From Flavobacteriales bacterium (GTDB taxonomy: Bacteria; Bacteroidota; Bacteroidia; Flavobacteriales_D; Sanyastnellaceae), in assembly GCA_947460525.1 (NCBI GenBank), contig CANHIV010000110.1, positions 1-5,118 of the forward strand: a DNA stretch of 5,118 nucleotides, given 5' to 3'. A program made the position numbers and the translations under genes. Of the stretch, positions 4,817 to 5,118 are shown one piece after another. Position 1 is the stretch's first letter. Each line of letters opens with the position of its first letter. The notes under the pieces were generated by a model, which did not search any database, was not told the DNA's origin, and saw only the letters and a list, made by a program, of their open reading frames with translations.

Positions 4817-5118
4817 ATGAAAAAGATTATTTCAATTGTAGCTTTTGCTTTGCTTGTATTTCACAATCCCATTTGGGCTCAAAAAGACAAAGTTGTATTA
4901 ACCATTGATGGTCAAAACACAACACTTGAAGAATTTGAGGCAACTTTCAAAAAGAACAATCGTGATTCTGCCATTACACCGCAGTCTTTGGACAACTACA
5001 TGGAACTGTTTATCAATTTCCGTTTGAAAGTAGCTGAAGCCAAGAAATTGGGAATGGACACCGTTGCCAAATTCAAAAATGAATTGGCAGGATACCGCGC
5101 CCAGTTGGCTCGTCCCTA
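4817..5118 (+). CDS. Exported peptidyl-prolyl cis-trans isomerase (PpiC/SurA-like), N-terminal part
   Basis: One hundred codons are visible before the window ends. Residues 1-21 are a classic Sec signal peptide: MKK, a hydrophobic core IISIVAFALLVF, and a likely cleavage site after IWA (A21/Q22). There is no lipobox Cys, so the mature protein should be soluble in the periplasm. The mature start KVVLTIDGQNTTLEEFEATFKKNN (25-48), followed by LDNYMELFINFRLKVAEAKKLGMDT (58-82) and ELAGYRAQLARP (89-100), matches the N-terminal chaperone region of Bacteroidota SurA/PpiC-type isomerases, which assist folding of outer-membrane proteins. The catalytic parvulin domain(s) would lie beyond the window, so enzyme activity cannot be confirmed here. 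Full relatives are usually several hundred residues long. It has its own promoter and ribosome binding site. Confidence 0.88.
   Translation, partial: MKKIISIVAFALLVFHNPIWAQKDKVVLTIDGQNTTLEEFEATFKKNNRDSAITPQSLDNYMELFINFRLKVAEAKKLGMDTVAKFKNELAGYRAQLARP

Overview
The window looks like ordinary core-genome sequence from a member of the Bacteroidota, probably a Flavobacteriia-like lineage, although the exact family cannot be settled from this piece. The evidence is the moderate-to-low GC content, the set of genes (a Bacteroidota-type PUR-alpha-like DUF3276 protein, a two-helix DUF2752 protein, a short RsmI-like methyltransferase, and a periplasmic PpiC/SurA-type isomerase with a typical Bacteroidota N-terminus), and several promoters matching the Bacteroidota consensus (-33 TTTG, -7 TAnnTTTG) rather than the E. 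coli sigma-70 pattern. Shine-Dalgarno sequences are mostly absent, as is common in this phylum.

Layout. Positions 1-2227 are a leftward (minus-strand) block. Read in transcription order it holds hisS (histidyl-tRNA synthetase), a small DUF2752 membrane protein starting about 9 bp after hisS stops, and then a NYN-domain (LabA/DUF88-like) putative nuclease that runs off the left edge. The NYN gene begins 56 bp after the DUF2752 stop; its 161 visible codons are not covered by any other gene. Positions 2260-5118 are a rightward block: a seven-bladed WD40 propeller protein, a PUR-alpha-like nucleic-acid-binding protein with an acidic tail, an RsmI-like SAM-dependent methyltransferase, a low-molecular-weight protein tyrosine phosphatase whose start overlaps the methyltransferase stop (ATGA), and the first 100 codons of an exported peptidyl-prolyl isomerase.

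Regulation visible in the sequence. hisS and the WD40 gene diverge from a 32-bp gap in which both appear to have -7 boxes so close to their ATGs that both transcripts would be leaderless or nearly so. A 12-bp perfect palindrome lies in the same gap. The PUR gene and the isomerase gene each have a textbook Bacteroidota promoter. A GC-rich hairpin followed by T-runs lies inside the first codons of the methyltransferase gene and may be a terminator or attenuator between the PUR gene and the methyltransferase-phosphatase pair.

No mobile elements, CRISPR arrays, tRNA or rRNA genes were seen, and there is no gene-free stretch longer than about 110 bp. I did not find a novel multi-gene system. The points worth a second look are regulatory layouts and the atypical active-site residues of the NYN, phosphatase and methyltransferase proteins.
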